Assembly: GCA_949879025.1 (NCBI GenBank)
Contig: CATLBO010000026.1
Coordinates: 1 to 35,965, forward strand
DNA length: 35,965 nucleotides
Direction of reading: 5' to 3'
Source: an uncultured Hungatella sp.
GTDB lineage: Bacteria > Bacillota > Clostridia > Lachnospirales > Lachnospiraceae
Within the stretch, counting starts at the first letter, position 1. Each line of letters begins with the position of its first letter. This document shows, piece by piece, positions 22,700-31,781 of this stretch. The notes under the pieces are model-generated. The model did not search any database and was not told the DNA's origin. It saw only the letters and a list, made by a program, of their open reading frames with translations. Made by a program: the position numbers and the translations under genes.

Positions 22700-24625
22700 A
22701 TGGCAATCAGAAAAATCAACAGCGGCATACAACCTGCTTTCAAGCAAAACGACATTACCGAATTAGCTAAACTATTCCCAAGGGGATTCTCATATTTCTT
22801 TATGCCCTTACTGCCCCCAAAAAATATGAAAGAAAGTGAAGCTTTCTATGTTCCTAATGAAAATATGGAATCTCAGATATATGAAGCCTTCTCTGGAGAT
22901 GAAAGCAGCGTGTCTATCCTTATTGGGGAAAAAGGGAGCGGAAAATCTACTTTAATCAGACATTGCCTTAAGATGTCTGCAAATCAGGTCAAAATTGAAA
23001 AGAACACAATATTTCTATTCAATGTTTTCAACTGCCGCCCACCTTATTCAATGTTTCCTTTTCATATTGAAAACAGAATTGGCTCTGTAAATGCAAAGTT
23101 AGAAGAATCTTATCCAAAACTTTCAGAGTATTTTTATTCCCTCCAGGGGCAAAAACAGTTTTATGATTTTACAGAAAAAACACATGCTGATATTCTGCAA
23201 TATACCAAAGCAAATCTATTAGAACCTTTAAGTCCATCCCGTCAAGAGGCGATGGCATTAGAACATGCCCGCAAGCACGTCTCTGCTGTCTATGAGGCTC
23301 TTAAATTACAGTTTCTTCTCACATCCTCTCTATGTCCTATCCAGCGTCTTGTTATTTCGATAGATGGCATTGATGAGTTTACTCCATGCCAAATAGAGGA
23401 AATCCTCTGTGCTTTTATAACATTATATAAGCAGTTAAATTCCTTTCCGCAGGATAAAATGCCAAAATACTGTACTGTCAATCTGCTGATTTCTCTCCAG
23501 CCGGCTTCATACCGCTCTCTTTATCAGGCACGAAGGCGTCAGGCCTGGCCTGTAAACCGAGTAATTATTATGAATACTTTCTTTAATTTAGAGAAATATT
23601 TCAGCAGGCGGCTCCGCCGCTATTCCCAAAAATCATCAGCACAGAATGCGGAGGTCTGGCGAAAATGTCAGCAGCAATTGGGACTGATCTGCCAAAAGTT
23701 CGGTGGAAAATATGACTCCATGATCTGGAACTTATCCTTTCACAGTGTTCCTGAAGCATTAAAGCTTTATGCGAAAATACTATGCAATCAAACTTGGATG
23801 CGCCAGGGACAGCGAGATTCTGACAATGACTGGTTTAACTCTGAAACCTATATTTTGAATAATATCAGTGTAATCCGCGCCATATCCTGCGGTGATAACG
23901 AAATATTTGTTAATACTCCTGAATCACATGTATCTAACTTATTATATAATACGCCTGATAAGGATTACAGCATTCTGTGTCTCTATATTATTGCATTATT
24001 TAAAAGACACCTGGATACTGATGAAGTATACGGTTCTGATTTCTTGGTTTTGGGCAATGTAATATCCTTTTTTCAAGACCTTTTTCCCACCATCCCTGAT
24101 ATATCAGCAGACGTGCATACATCACTTAAGTATTTATACAGCCGTAAAATATTAGTAAAAAGCTATACAGATATCTTAGTCCCGGAGAGCCATAGAGAGC
24201 CTGACAGCTTATGGGAACATAGCCGCTTATATCTTTCTTCCAAAGGAAAAGAGCTGTGGAATATGCTGCAGGCAGACAGCGTCCTTATGGAAATATGCAG
24301 GGAAGATTATTACAGAACATATGATACTGAGGGATGCTTTAATAATAGATACAGCAGTTATGTGTTAATGGAAGATCAGCAAGATGAGCTTTTTATAGAT
24401 TCGTGCAGAATATTATCTTCGCTTATTGCTTTGGAAGAAACTTATACTGAAGATGCCAGAAAAAATCAAACAGTTTGTCTGCTGACAGAGGCATTGGGGT
24501 CTGAAATGATGTGCTCTTATCTGATGCAGGGCATCAAGAAATCCATGGAATATTCTGGGCTTATACGCCAGCCAAATGTATATGAGGCTTTTGCACAAGT
24601 CAATGAGAAACTCCATGCACTATGA
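22700..24625 (+). CDS. P-loop ATPase of unknown role (STAND/AAA-like)
   Basis: This 641-residue cytoplasmic protein has Walker A GEKGSGKST at 76-84 and Walker B LVISIDGIDEF at 217-227, with an Asp-Asp/Glu pair. Next come a sensor-like strand (VNLLISLQPASYRSL) and an Arg-rich helix (FSRRLRRYSQ) that could give an arginine finger. The C-terminal 300 residues are helical, with segments like YLYSRKILVKSYTDILVP and LYLSSKGKELWNML that recall winged-helix modules after STAND ATPases. I see no nuclease, protease, TIR or membrane effector. ATG 22700 has GGAGG seven bases upstream, better than a TTG at 22631. Next to an integrase and XRE regulator, a role in phage defence or element control is a fair guess, no more. 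Confidence 0.8.
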   Translation: MAIRKINSGIQPAFKQNDITELAKLFPRGFSYFFMPLLPPKNMKESEAFYVPNENMESQIYEAFSGDESSVSILIGEKGSGKSTLIRHCLKMSANQVKIEKNTIFLFNVFNCRPPYSMFPFHIENRIGSVNAKLEESYPKLSEYFYSLQGQKQFYDFTEKTHADILQYTKANLLEPLSPSRQEAMALEHARKHVSAVYEALKLQFLLTSSLCPIQRLVISIDGIDEFTPCQIEEILCAFITLYKQLNSFPQDKMPKYCTVNLLISLQPASYRSLYQARRRQAWPVNRVIIMNTFFNLEKYFSRRLRRYSQKSSAQNAEVWRKCQQQLGLICQKFGGKYDSMIWNLSFHSVPEALKLYAKILCNQTWMRQGQRDSDNDWFNSETYILNNISVIRAISCGDNEIFVNTPESHVSNLLYNTPDKDYSILCLYIIALFKRHLDTDEVYGSDFLVLGNVISFFQDLFPTIPDISADVHTSLKYLYSRKILVKSYTDILVPESHREPDSLWEHSRLYLSSKGKELWNMLQADSVLMEICREDYYRTYDTEGCFNNRYSSYVLMEDQQDELFIDSCRILSSLIALEETYTEDARKNQTVCLLTEALGSEMMCSYLMQGIKKSMEYSGLIRQPNVYEAFAQVNEKLHAL

Positions 24626-24651
24626 TTCCATATTATCTGCTCCTGAAAAGA

Positions 24652-24672
24652 GGCCTGCTTTGAAAGCAGGCC
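24652..24672 (-). terminator. Terminator between converging ATPase and amidase genes
   Basis: GGCCTGCTTT and AAAGCAGGCC are perfect 10-bp arms around one base. On the minus strand they are followed by TCTTTT. The hairpin starts 14 bases beyond the amidase-like stop and may serve both genes. Confidence 0.7.
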
Positions 24673-24685
24673 CCTTCCAGATTCT

Positions 24686-25915
24686 TTATTTGATTGTAAA
24701 TGGGCTGGTAAACACGGCCTTCCGGTCTGCCACGTTTTCTGTCTCCACTTTAAATATAAAATCCCCTCTTGGACATTGATCGATAACCATCGCATTGTCC
24801 ACACGCCCATCAAGATAAAACTGCTTGGTATACGGAGAAATATCAATGCTGCAGATAACCTCATCAGTATCTATATGGTATATCTCAGCATAGACCCTAC
24901 TCAGACTATGAGGCGAAGTAATACTTCCTGCTATACCGTACATTTTCCCATATGGCAGCACACCGGATGGATAGCTTGTTACGTCAAGAGTAAGCCATGA
25001 ATCCTCGGGAGAAGGAGCTGCTACATTAAAATCTGTGCTGACTACTGTGTATATATTTCCTCCAGCATTGGCTTCAACGATGTAGTGATAGTCGCCAGGG
25101 ATCAGTTTATTAAAAATCAGATATGGATCAAGCAGCTTTTCAAGGTCTCCTGTCGATGAATTTATATATTGTGTCTTGCTCTGTACAACCTCGCCTGACT
25201 GATTCACAATTTTACCTGTAATGCTGTCGATTGTTCCTGAAGTGCAGGTTACTGTCCCGCCTAACCCAAAGAACATCCCCTGCTCTAAGCAAATATTAGC
25301 AGGTGCCTTTAAATCAATGACTGTCATGGACTCTGGCTGTACCGTTCCAACATCTGTTCCCGTTCCGGTATCAAAAGAAGACACATGTACAGCGTAGATT
25401 TCCAGCTGCCCAATGTGGGACATATTATTTACGTCGTCCGCATATAGTCTCTCATTATTCTTCTTCATGCTGTGGGCATACACAGTCATGTAGCCCCTAT
25501 TGTCTTTTCCGGCACAAAGGGTTGCATGGAGGTATTTGTTACAGGCCGGACAATATGTAAAAACTGGGTCTCCAGCAGATACACTGCCTGAATTCTGATC
25601 ATAAGGTACCGTAAGGCCCCATTGAGTATATTCCGTAGTAAGTTTAGATGCGTCCCCATATGCCTGCAAAGCTCTGTACAAATTCCCCACACCTGCCTCT
25701 GACACCTGTACTCCTCCGGCGGTCAGGCATTGGGATACGAAGTTAGCGCAGTCATTAGAGCTATCACTATTCCAGTTTCCCTGTGCATATTCTATGGCTT
25801 TATTCGGCTGATAAGTATCTGCATAGGCCACATAGGAGGGATGACATACTGCAGCGGCTCCGAAAAACATTAAGCTTAGTGACATTAAGCTGGAAATCTT
25901 TGTTATCTTTTTCAT
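24686..25915 (-). CDS. Secreted protein with amidase_6-like domain
   Basis: This 409-residue exported protein has a signal peptide that ends near residue 32 (SYVAYA). Residues about 38-195 match the amidase_6 pattern: AIEYAQGNWNSDSSNDCANF with a putative catalytic Cys, VSQCLTAGG, then a CPACNKYLHATLC segment and a late His-rich part (YAHSMKKN). Such domains are NlpC/P60-like folds proposed to cut cell wall peptides or amides. Residues about 215-409 form two beta-rich repeats of about 100 residues starting MTVIDLKAPANICLE and SWLTLDVTSYPSGV, probably Ig-like wall-interaction modules. ATG 25915 follows AGGAGAAGG, and an upstream in-frame start at 25990 is not supported. The gene is less GC-rich than the left part of the window. 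Confidence 0.85.
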   Translation of the reverse strand: MKKITKISSLMSLSLMFFGAAAVCHPSYVAYADTYQPNKAIEYAQGNWNSDSSNDCANFVSQCLTAGGVQVSEAGVGNLYRALQAYGDASKLTTEYTQWGLTVPYDQNSGSVSAGDPVFTYCPACNKYLHATLCAGKDNRGYMTVYAHSMKKNNERLYADDVNNMSHIGQLEIYAVHVSSFDTGTGTDVGTVQPESMTVIDLKAPANICLEQGMFFGLGGTVTCTSGTIDSITGKIVNQSGEVVQSKTQYINSSTGDLEKLLDPYLIFNKLIPGDYHYIVEANAGGNIYTVVSTDFNVAAPSPEDSWLTLDVTSYPSGVLPYGKMYGIAGSITSPHSLSRVYAEIYHIDTDEVICSIDISPYTKQFYLDGRVDNAMVIDQCPRGDFIFKVETENVADRKAVFTSPFTIK

Positions 25916-26049
25916 TGTTATCCTTCTCCTCTGATATATTATTTTGTAACTTGTGATATAAAATATATCACCACCAATTAAGATTGTCAAGCCCTTCTTT
26001 TGATTTTCTGCTTGTACTAAACTTTATACCCTTATAAAAAACAAAGGCA

Positions 26050-26079
26050 GCATTTATAAATAAAATCGTTTATAAATGC
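26050..26079 (+). promoter_or_regulatory. 11-bp inverted repeat upstream of the frameshifted gene
   Basis: GCATTTATAAA (26050-26060) and TTTATAAATGC (26069-26079) are perfect inverted arms with an 8-base spacer, about 40 bases before the ATG at 26121. The arrangement fits a dimer operator. No T-run follows, so it is not a terminator. Confidence 0.45.
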
Positions 26080-26120
26080 ACAAACCAAACAGCCGGAAAA
26101 TTATCAGGAAGAGACATAAA

Positions 26121-26589
26121 ATGGACAGGTTGGAACTTACAAATTATAAATATAAAATTCTCAATGAAATCAGCAGTATTATAAAGATTACATCTGGCGA
26201 GGCTTTATCCATCTTTAACTTTTTAGAGCAATGCACCAATACCAGCATTGCTGAGGTATCCCGACTTGACAGTGTTGAAGAGAATAGTAAATTTATATCT
26301 GATAACGGGTTATATTACATCAATATAAAATTGGCAGCACTGGCGGTTATAGCATGTTTACTTGATATCAATTTGACCCACGGCGTACTAGGTCTTATTA
26401 TGGCAATGACAGGGATTAATACAAAAGGAATATATAAACAACCATATCGCCTGCGGCTATCGAAAACAGGGGACATGCTGCTGCACTCGTAAGGACGTTG
26501 AAAAAATTTTAGATATTTTATGTGATAAAGATTTACTTGTAAAATTGGATGGTGATCATTTTAGAATCCGGGATACTTGGACGATTTAA
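26121..26589 (+). pseudogene. Small unrecognised protein gene with probable frameshift
   Basis: The first frame starts at ATG 26121 with an AGGAAGAG binding site and reads to a stop at 26490-26492. It includes a hydrophobic segment (LAALAVIACLLDINLTHGV) and ends in unpromising sequence. The next frame is open from 26410 to a stop at 26587-26589 and reads GYRKQGTCCCTRKDVEKIL and then DKDLLVKLDGDHFRIRDTW. That is a convincing winged-helix-like end with a Cys-rich turn. A single base change near 26425-26440 would join them into a protein of about 155 residues. It could be a true broken gene, a sequencing error or programmed shifting. The family is unknown to me. Confidence 0.6.
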
Positions 26590-26622
26590 ATTAACAATCT
26601 GTATAAAATATCCGGGTTAGAT

Positions 26623-26658
26623 GAGGCTGAGCACAGGGAGCTGCCCATGCTCAGCCTC
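26623..26658. terminator. Hairpin between small gene and transporter gene
   Basis: GAGGCTGAGCA (26623-26633) and TGCTCAGCCTC (26648-26658) are perfect 11-bp arms with a 14-base loop, placed between two converging genes. No T-run follows on either strand, so termination strength is doubtful. Confidence 0.45.
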
Positions 26659-26717
26659 TTGAAGTAAAGATAGGCTCATTCTCTGACTCTTTGTCTAAAG
26701 TATTGGTGTACTTTCTT

Positions 26718-28097
26718 TTATTTAATAAAACCAAACACATTTAACAATACAAGAAGCATAAACGCCGGCACAACGACTACTGTCATAGCTTTGTCCCACT
26801 TGGTAAGCTTTCCATCCCGCATATTAGCTGTCAGTTCTTTTTCATAGTCTTTCCATCCCCAAATCTTCCATACGAAAAGGCAGGTCAGCAAACAGCCAAG
26901 TGGAAGAAGCACATAACCAGTAAAGCAATCAAACCAATCATAGAACCCATAATATTCTGTTCCCCCAAAGTTTGGCCAGGGGAGTCTAACGCTCTTGAGA
27001 GGTCCAAACCCTAAGGATGTCAGTATATTTCCGATCCCAATAACAATTGCCGCTACAATAATAGCCTTCTTTCTTCCCATTTTCATTTTAATCTCAAAGG
27101 TACGCACGCTGATCTCAATAAATGAGAAAAGGGACGAAAATACAGCGAAGATTAAAGCAATAAAAAACAGCGAACCAATAAACCGTCCGCCTGGCAGATC
27201 CTTAAAGATACCGGCCATTACATCAAAGATCAAAGCAGGCCCTTTTTGGACGTCAACGCCAGCACCAAAAGCTGCCGGTATAATAACAAAGCCAGCAAGG
27301 ATGGCTGCTGCTGTATCCATATAGCTGATTATAAGAGCATCCTTTCGAATATTATTCTCTTTTGGAACATTTGCTCCCAAAGTTGTGAAAATTCCCCACC
27401 CAATCCCCACTGAAAACAAAACCTGTGTTACTGCATCAGCAAAGACTTTCACGTTGAAACTGCTGAAATCAGGAAAAAGATAGTACTTTAACCCTTCCAG
27501 AGCGCCTTCAGCTGCCAGCATACTGTAAAAGCCGCAGACAACAAGAAGAATAAACAGCGCCGGAAGCATTGCCTTGGAAATCCTCTCAATAATAGTAGTT
27601 ATACCAAAAAGGAGTAAAAAAACTACAAGAAACAAAACAATGAAGTTGTAAATCAGAGGCTGAATTGGGTCAGAAATAAAATTCTGATAGAATATGTTAG
27701 GATCTTGTCCAAAGTCACCGCTGATAATAAACTGAATACCATAGCGCAAAACCCAGCCCCCTACAACTACATAGAAAAAATTAATCATAATGGTACAGAT
27801 ATTTGCCATCCATCCGACAAATCCCCATTTCCTGTTAATCTTTTCAAAGACAGAAACAGTGTCTGATCCTCCATGTCGGCCAATTGCTGTCTCCATCTCC
27901 ACCATAGGCTTGGCAAGAAGAAGAACAATGATAATATAGGTAAGTATAAAAATCCCTCCGCCTCCGCGATAAGCCAAATAGGGAAACTTCCATACATTTC
28001 CAAGTCCAATAGAGGCTCCAGCTGCTACCATTATATAGCCAAAGCGAGATCCCCATTGGGCTTCCCCACTGTGTTTTGGTTTCTTATTTTCAGACAT
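26718..28097 (-). CDS. Sodium-dependent amino acid transporter, NSS (SNF) family
   Basis: This 459-residue membrane protein imports an amino acid or related amine with sodium. Helix 1 has the family signature AGASIGLGNVWKFPYLAYRGGGG, whose unwound middle forms the substrate and sodium sites. Helix 6 region SVGIGWGIFTTLG and helix 8 SLFSFIEISVRTFE are also typical. About eleven to twelve helices can be drawn, the usual number for bacterial members such as MhsT and LeuT. The substrate is not predictable from sequence. AAAGGAAAGTAGG precedes ATG 28097, and an earlier in-frame start at 28130 lacks a binding site. It seems unrelated to the neighbouring glycan genes and is flanked by its own gaps. 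Confidence 0.93.
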   Translation of the reverse strand: MSENKKPKHSGEAQWGSRFGYIMVAAGASIGLGNVWKFPYLAYRGGGGIFILTYIIIVLLLAKPMVEMETAIGRHGGSDTVSVFEKINRKWGFVGWMANICTIMINFFYVVVGGWVLRYGIQFIISGDFGQDPNIFYQNFISDPIQPLIYNFIVLFLVVFLLLFGITTIIERISKAMLPALFILLVVCGFYSMLAAEGALEGLKYYLFPDFSSFNVKVFADAVTQVLFSVGIGWGIFTTLGANVPKENNIRKDALIISYMDTAAAILAGFVIIPAAFGAGVDVQKGPALIFDVMAGIFKDLPGGRFIGSLFFIALIFAVFSSLFSFIEISVRTFEIKMKMGRKKAIIVAAIVIGIGNILTSLGFGPLKSVRLPWPNFGGTEYYGFYDWFDCFTGYVLLPLGCLLTCLFVWKIWGWKDYEKELTANMRDGKLTKWDKAMTVVVVPAFMLLVLLNVFGFIK

Positions 28098-28216
28098 GTT
28101 GCCTACTTTCCTTTCTTTGGATTGTTTCATTTAATATAGAACATGTATCTTGCCACATTGTAGCTTCCTTTATCATCTATAGATAAATGTACATAGGCAT
28201 ATTCCTATTCTTAGTT

Positions 28217-29650
28217 TTAAAATGCACCATAAATAAATGCTGTATTTCCAAAGTACCCCAAAACTATGGTTAAGCCACAGAAGGTAAAAAACAGTACTAG
28301 AGACCCAAATTTACTCAAATCCAAAAGTGGATAAAACCCGTTCACAACAGGATTACCTTTAGCATCTACGCACCCTTCCTTCTTACTATGAATTACTGCG
28401 GCAATTGTAGCCCCTACCAGACAAACAATAGCAAAATAGCTCCATACATAAGGCTGATTAATTCCTGTATGAATTGTAAACATTCCCCGCCAAACTTGTA
28501 ATGCATTTTCAAAGCTATCAGCACGAAAAACTACCCAAAGCAATGTTACAATAATAAATGTGATAACTATGTCAATCGCTTTAGCAAGTTTATCTATTCT
28601 TTTGCCAATCACTTTATTAACGCAATTAATAATGCCATGGAGCATACCCCATACGACAAACGTCCATCCTGCCCCATGCCATAGGCCAGATACTAACTGT
28701 ACTGCTAGAAGATTTAAATATGTTCTGATTTCACCTTTCCTGCTTCCACCAAGAGGTATGTAGAGATAATCCTGAAACCAAGATGATAGACTGATATGCC
28801 ATCTTTTCCAAAAATCAGGCATACTATATGCAATGTATGGTAAATTAAAATTGGGCTTTAAATCAAATCCAAGTATTCGGGAAATGCCAATAGCCATATC
28901 TGAATATCCGCTAAAATCAAAATATATTTGTAACGAATAACTTATTGCAGCAAGAATAACAGTACTTGTATTATATGCACTCGGAGCTCTAAAAACATCG
29001 CTGACAAATACCCCAAGATGATCAGCAAGTACAACTTTCTTAAAAAGTCCAAAAACAAATATTTGAATTCCTATTGTCAGTCCTTTATAATCAATTCCTT
29101 TATAATTCCTTGTCTGAGTAAAAAAATAATCTGATCTAACAATAGGTCCTGCAGTAAATTTAGGAAAGAAAGATAAATAGAGCAAAAAATTTAATATATT
29201 CTTTTCACACGAAATCTTCCCTTTATACAAGTCAATTATATAGGAAAGAGCCGAAAATATATAAAAACTGATACCAACAGGCAGCATTATATTAAGCGTC
29301 ACTCTATTCATTCGGAGAATATGGGTAATGCTTGAGATAAAAAAATTAAAATATTTAAAATATGCTAATACTGCAATTAGAACAGAAATTCCAAATATCA
29401 AAATCCATTTATTTCTTGTCTTTTCTATTAAACACCCACAGAAGAATGTAAGTAGTGAAACAAGCACAAGGCATAAGCAGAATTTTACATCTACCATAAC
29501 TATATAAAAATAGCTCATTACTAATATAAGTGTCAGCTGTATTCGATTCCAGACTGCATTTGTCCTTGTGATATAAAATATCTGTATAATCCATATTAGT
29601 ATATAAAAGAGGCCAAAGGATAAGATAAAATTAATATTATTTAAGTTCAT
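28217..29650 (-). CDS. MBOAT-family O-acyltransferase, AlgI/DltB-like
   Basis: This 477-residue polytopic membrane protein has about ten helices. It has the MBOAT core DFSGYSDMAIGISRILGFDL, the PYIAYSMPDFWKRWHISLSSWF segment with its conserved Trp-His, and the catalytic-region His in LVSGLWHGAGWTFVVWG. AlgI-type proteins pass acetyl groups across the membrane to a partner that acylates glycans outside the cell. The preceding gene overlaps it by four bases (ATGA) and encodes a membrane-anchored SGNH-like protein, the usual partner. GAGGG is the binding site. It is the last gene of the sialic-type operon, so it probably O-acetylates that polymer. The A/T content is visibly higher than in region A. 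Confidence 0.92.
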   Translation of the reverse strand: MNLNNINFILSFGLFYILIWIIQIFYITRTNAVWNRIQLTLILVMSYFYIVMVDVKFCLCLVLVSLLTFFCGCLIEKTRNKWILIFGISVLIAVLAYFKYFNFFISSITHILRMNRVTLNIMLPVGISFYIFSALSYIIDLYKGKISCEKNILNFLLYLSFFPKFTAGPIVRSDYFFTQTRNYKGIDYKGLTIGIQIFVFGLFKKVVLADHLGVFVSDVFRAPSAYNTSTVILAAISYSLQIYFDFSGYSDMAIGISRILGFDLKPNFNLPYIAYSMPDFWKRWHISLSSWFQDYLYIPLGGSRKGEIRTYLNLLAVQLVSGLWHGAGWTFVVWGMLHGIINCVNKVIGKRIDKLAKAIDIVITFIIVTLLWVVFRADSFENALQVWRGMFTIHTGINQPYVWSYFAIVCLVGATIAAVIHSKKEGCVDAKGNPVVNGFYPLLDLSKFGSLVLFFTFCGLTIVLGYFGNTAFIYGAF

Positions 29651-30648
29651 TCTTCCCTCACCATTCTATCATTTATAATAAAATCTGCTATTGCTTCGGC
29701 AATAGCCTTATGTCCATACTTATTAAGATGTCCCGTGCCGACAGCAGTGTTTGTAAATCCATGTGCCAATATATGTTTATCACTATAGAGTTCATCAAAT
29801 ATTTCTGTCATATCAATAAACTCTATACCATTCGACATACAGCATTCCTTAAACAATCTCGCATAATCTTCGTCATATCTAATAATCTCCCCTAACCCAT
29901 TAATCTCTGTTTTAGGATGATAAAAAATAAGACATTTAACATTGTTCTCTTGGCATATATTTGCTATTCTCTCAATAAATTTGTTTAGTGTATTTTTATA
30001 ACCAATCATAGAACTTCCGTCATCTGTATCTGCAGATAAATTACTTTCTTTCCATATTTTAATTTGGTTATATAACATAGGAACAGCAGGCAGGTAGATC
30101 TTCAGTTTTCGCTTTAGTCCCCTATCAATTGAACTTCCAGGATTTATATATGTGCCTTTCATAACTGACTTCATATCTGTTATATGTAGATTAACCGTAT
30201 CTGTTTCTATAATAACATAGCGCTTTGGTCTATACTCCTCTAAGGCATCTTCTAAATTCTTAGCACAGCAATATATTGTGTGTCCAGATATTCCAATATT
30301 ATATGTGTATCCCACATCCTTTTGGTTTAACAAATATGTTACATTTTCATCATAATTAACATTATATCCTTCCATATGGGAACTTCCCATTATAAGATTG
30401 TCTACATTATTTTCATTCACCTCATTATTAAACCCATTAGAGTCAACTTTAATCCACGAAAATCCCTCTACCATATTAGTTCTCAATTGGTTATCTGCCA
30501 ATTTCCAGTCAGTAGATCCTGAATTATTTTCTGTATGAATACTTGGGTATGCGTATCCTATAATAAATATGGATAGAATGCACAGACATATAAAAAAAGC
30601 TAGGCCAACTTTTAAAATAGTAATTAAACAGCGGATTATTTTACTCAA
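29647..30648 (-). CDS. Membrane-anchored SGNH-like hydrolase/acyltransferase partner of MBOAT
   Basis: This 333-residue protein has one N-terminal membrane anchor (ILKVGLAFFICLCILSIFII) and an extracytoplasmic domain. LIMGSSHMEGYNV at about residue 86 looks like SGNH block I with its nucleophile Ser. Later HLNKYGHKAIAEAI resembles block V with its His. Such proteins (AlgJ/AlgX, DltD-like) receive acyl groups from an MBOAT protein and place them on glycans. AAAGGAG sits eight bases before TTG 30648, whereas the GTG at 30657 directly touches the binding site, so the TTG start is better. Family assignment is less sure than for the MBOAT gene because only the two motifs support it. Confidence 0.7.
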   Translation of the reverse strand: MSKIIRCLITILKVGLAFFICLCILSIFIIGYAYPSIHTENNSGSTDWKLADNQLRTNMVEGFSWIKVDSNGFNNEVNENNVDNLIMGSSHMEGYNVNYDENVTYLLNQKDVGYTYNIGISGHTIYCCAKNLEDALEEYRPKRYVIIETDTVNLHITDMKSVMKGTYINPGSSIDRGLKRKLKIYLPAVPMLYNQIKIWKESNLSADTDDGSSMIGYKNTLNKFIERIANICQENNVKCLIFYHPKTEINGLGEIIRYDEDYARLFKECCMSNGIEFIDMTEIFDELYSDKHILAHGFTNTAVGTGHLNKYGHKAIAEAIADFIINDRMVREE

Positions 30649-30737
30649 GCAATGCACTCCTTTATTGCGTATTTATCAATAAACATATAGTCAATGTAAT
30701 TGCCTCGATTAAATATATAAATAATATTAAGACTTAT

Positions 30738-31781
30738 CTATATCATATTCCAAGTCAAAATACTATCCTCTTCCAGATCCATCCTCACTGGCCTTCCGAC
30801 AACGATTTCTGTATATTTCGGAGATATTCCAGTTCCAGGCCTTTTGGGCATAAGATCTTCCCTTTTGATTATCTCTCCAGCCTTCATATCCCTTGTCAAT
30901 ACAAGAGATCTACGTGCTTCAGATCTCGGTATAAGCTCACAGTCAAGAACCGTTTTCTCAGGAGAGCCCAGCACCATGTCAATCCAGTGGAAATTGGCAA
31001 TTGCCTTCTTAAAGTCTTCCGGATCGCCAGAATGGTAATGATCATTCCCAGGAAGTGTTTTATCCAGCGTAAAATGTTTCTCTATAACTTCTGCTCCCAA
31101 CAGATATGCCGCAGCAAGAGTCATCATTGTATCATCAGGAGCAACATGATCTGAAAATCCAACTTTGATATCCGTAAAATCTTTTTTTAAAGTCTCAATA
31201 ATACGAAGATTAGCATCCTCAGGCATTGTCGGATATGAAAGCACACAGTGAAGAATCGTAATGTCTCTGCAACCTGAGTTCTTCAATATACGAATTGCCT
31301 CGTCAACCTCAGACAGGTAGGATGCTCCTACAGAAATTACCACTGGTTTACCTTTAGATCCAATATAGCCAATAAACGGCAAATTGGATAGATCAGAAGA
31401 CGAAATCTTATAAAAGTCAACCATATCTTCCAGATAATCAACCGAAGCATAATCAAACGGAGTAGAAGTATAATCCATACCTTTGCCATGCGCATAGTTA
31501 CACAACTCCCGGTATTCTGCTTCTCCAAAATGATCATGCTTTAAGAAAAGTTCATACTGAGTTTTAGTTGGCTCTTTGCTAGTGTCCCAATATGCAGGTG
31601 AATTCTTAGATACAATCGTTCCGGCTTTATAAGACTGAAACTTCGCACAATCAATGCCAATTTCAGAGGCTTTATCAATATATAACTTCGCAGCCTCAAT
31701 CGGAGAGATATTAAGTGCTTTTGCAGTATCATAGAAGTTTACACCCATTTCTGCAATCAAATATGGTCTTGTAGTTTTCAT
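30738..31781 (-). CDS. NeuB-type nonulosonic acid synthase
   Basis: This 347-residue enzyme condenses phosphoenolpyruvate with a six-carbon amino sugar to form a nine-carbon acid. The TIM barrel (1-280) shows the family motifs YLIAEMGVNFYDT, CAKFQSYKAGT, YTSTPFDYASVDYL, YKISSSDLSNLP, ILHCVLSYPTMPED, VGFSDHV and EKHFTLDK. An antifreeze-like SAF domain (about 283-345) ends the protein (RSLVLTRDMKAGEII, KRPGTGISP). Length is normal. Whether the product is N-acetylneuraminic, legionaminic or pseudaminic acid cannot be told. AGGAG lies inside the end of the acyltransferase gene, and the genes overlap by four bases. It acts before the CMP-activation enzyme at 32818. Confidence 0.93.
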   Translation of the reverse strand: MKTTRPYLIAEMGVNFYDTAKALNISPIEAAKLYIDKASEIGIDCAKFQSYKAGTIVSKNSPAYWDTSKEPTKTQYELFLKHDHFGEAEYRELCNYAHGKGMDYTSTPFDYASVDYLEDMVDFYKISSSDLSNLPFIGYIGSKGKPVVISVGASYLSEVDEAIRILKNSGCRDITILHCVLSYPTMPEDANLRIIETLKKDFTDIKVGFSDHVAPDDTMMTLAAAYLLGAEVIEKHFTLDKTLPGNDHYHSGDPEDFKKAIANFHWIDMVLGSPEKTVLDCELIPRSEARRSLVLTRDMKAGEIIKREDLMPKRPGTGISPKYTEIVVGRPVRMDLEEDSILTWNMI

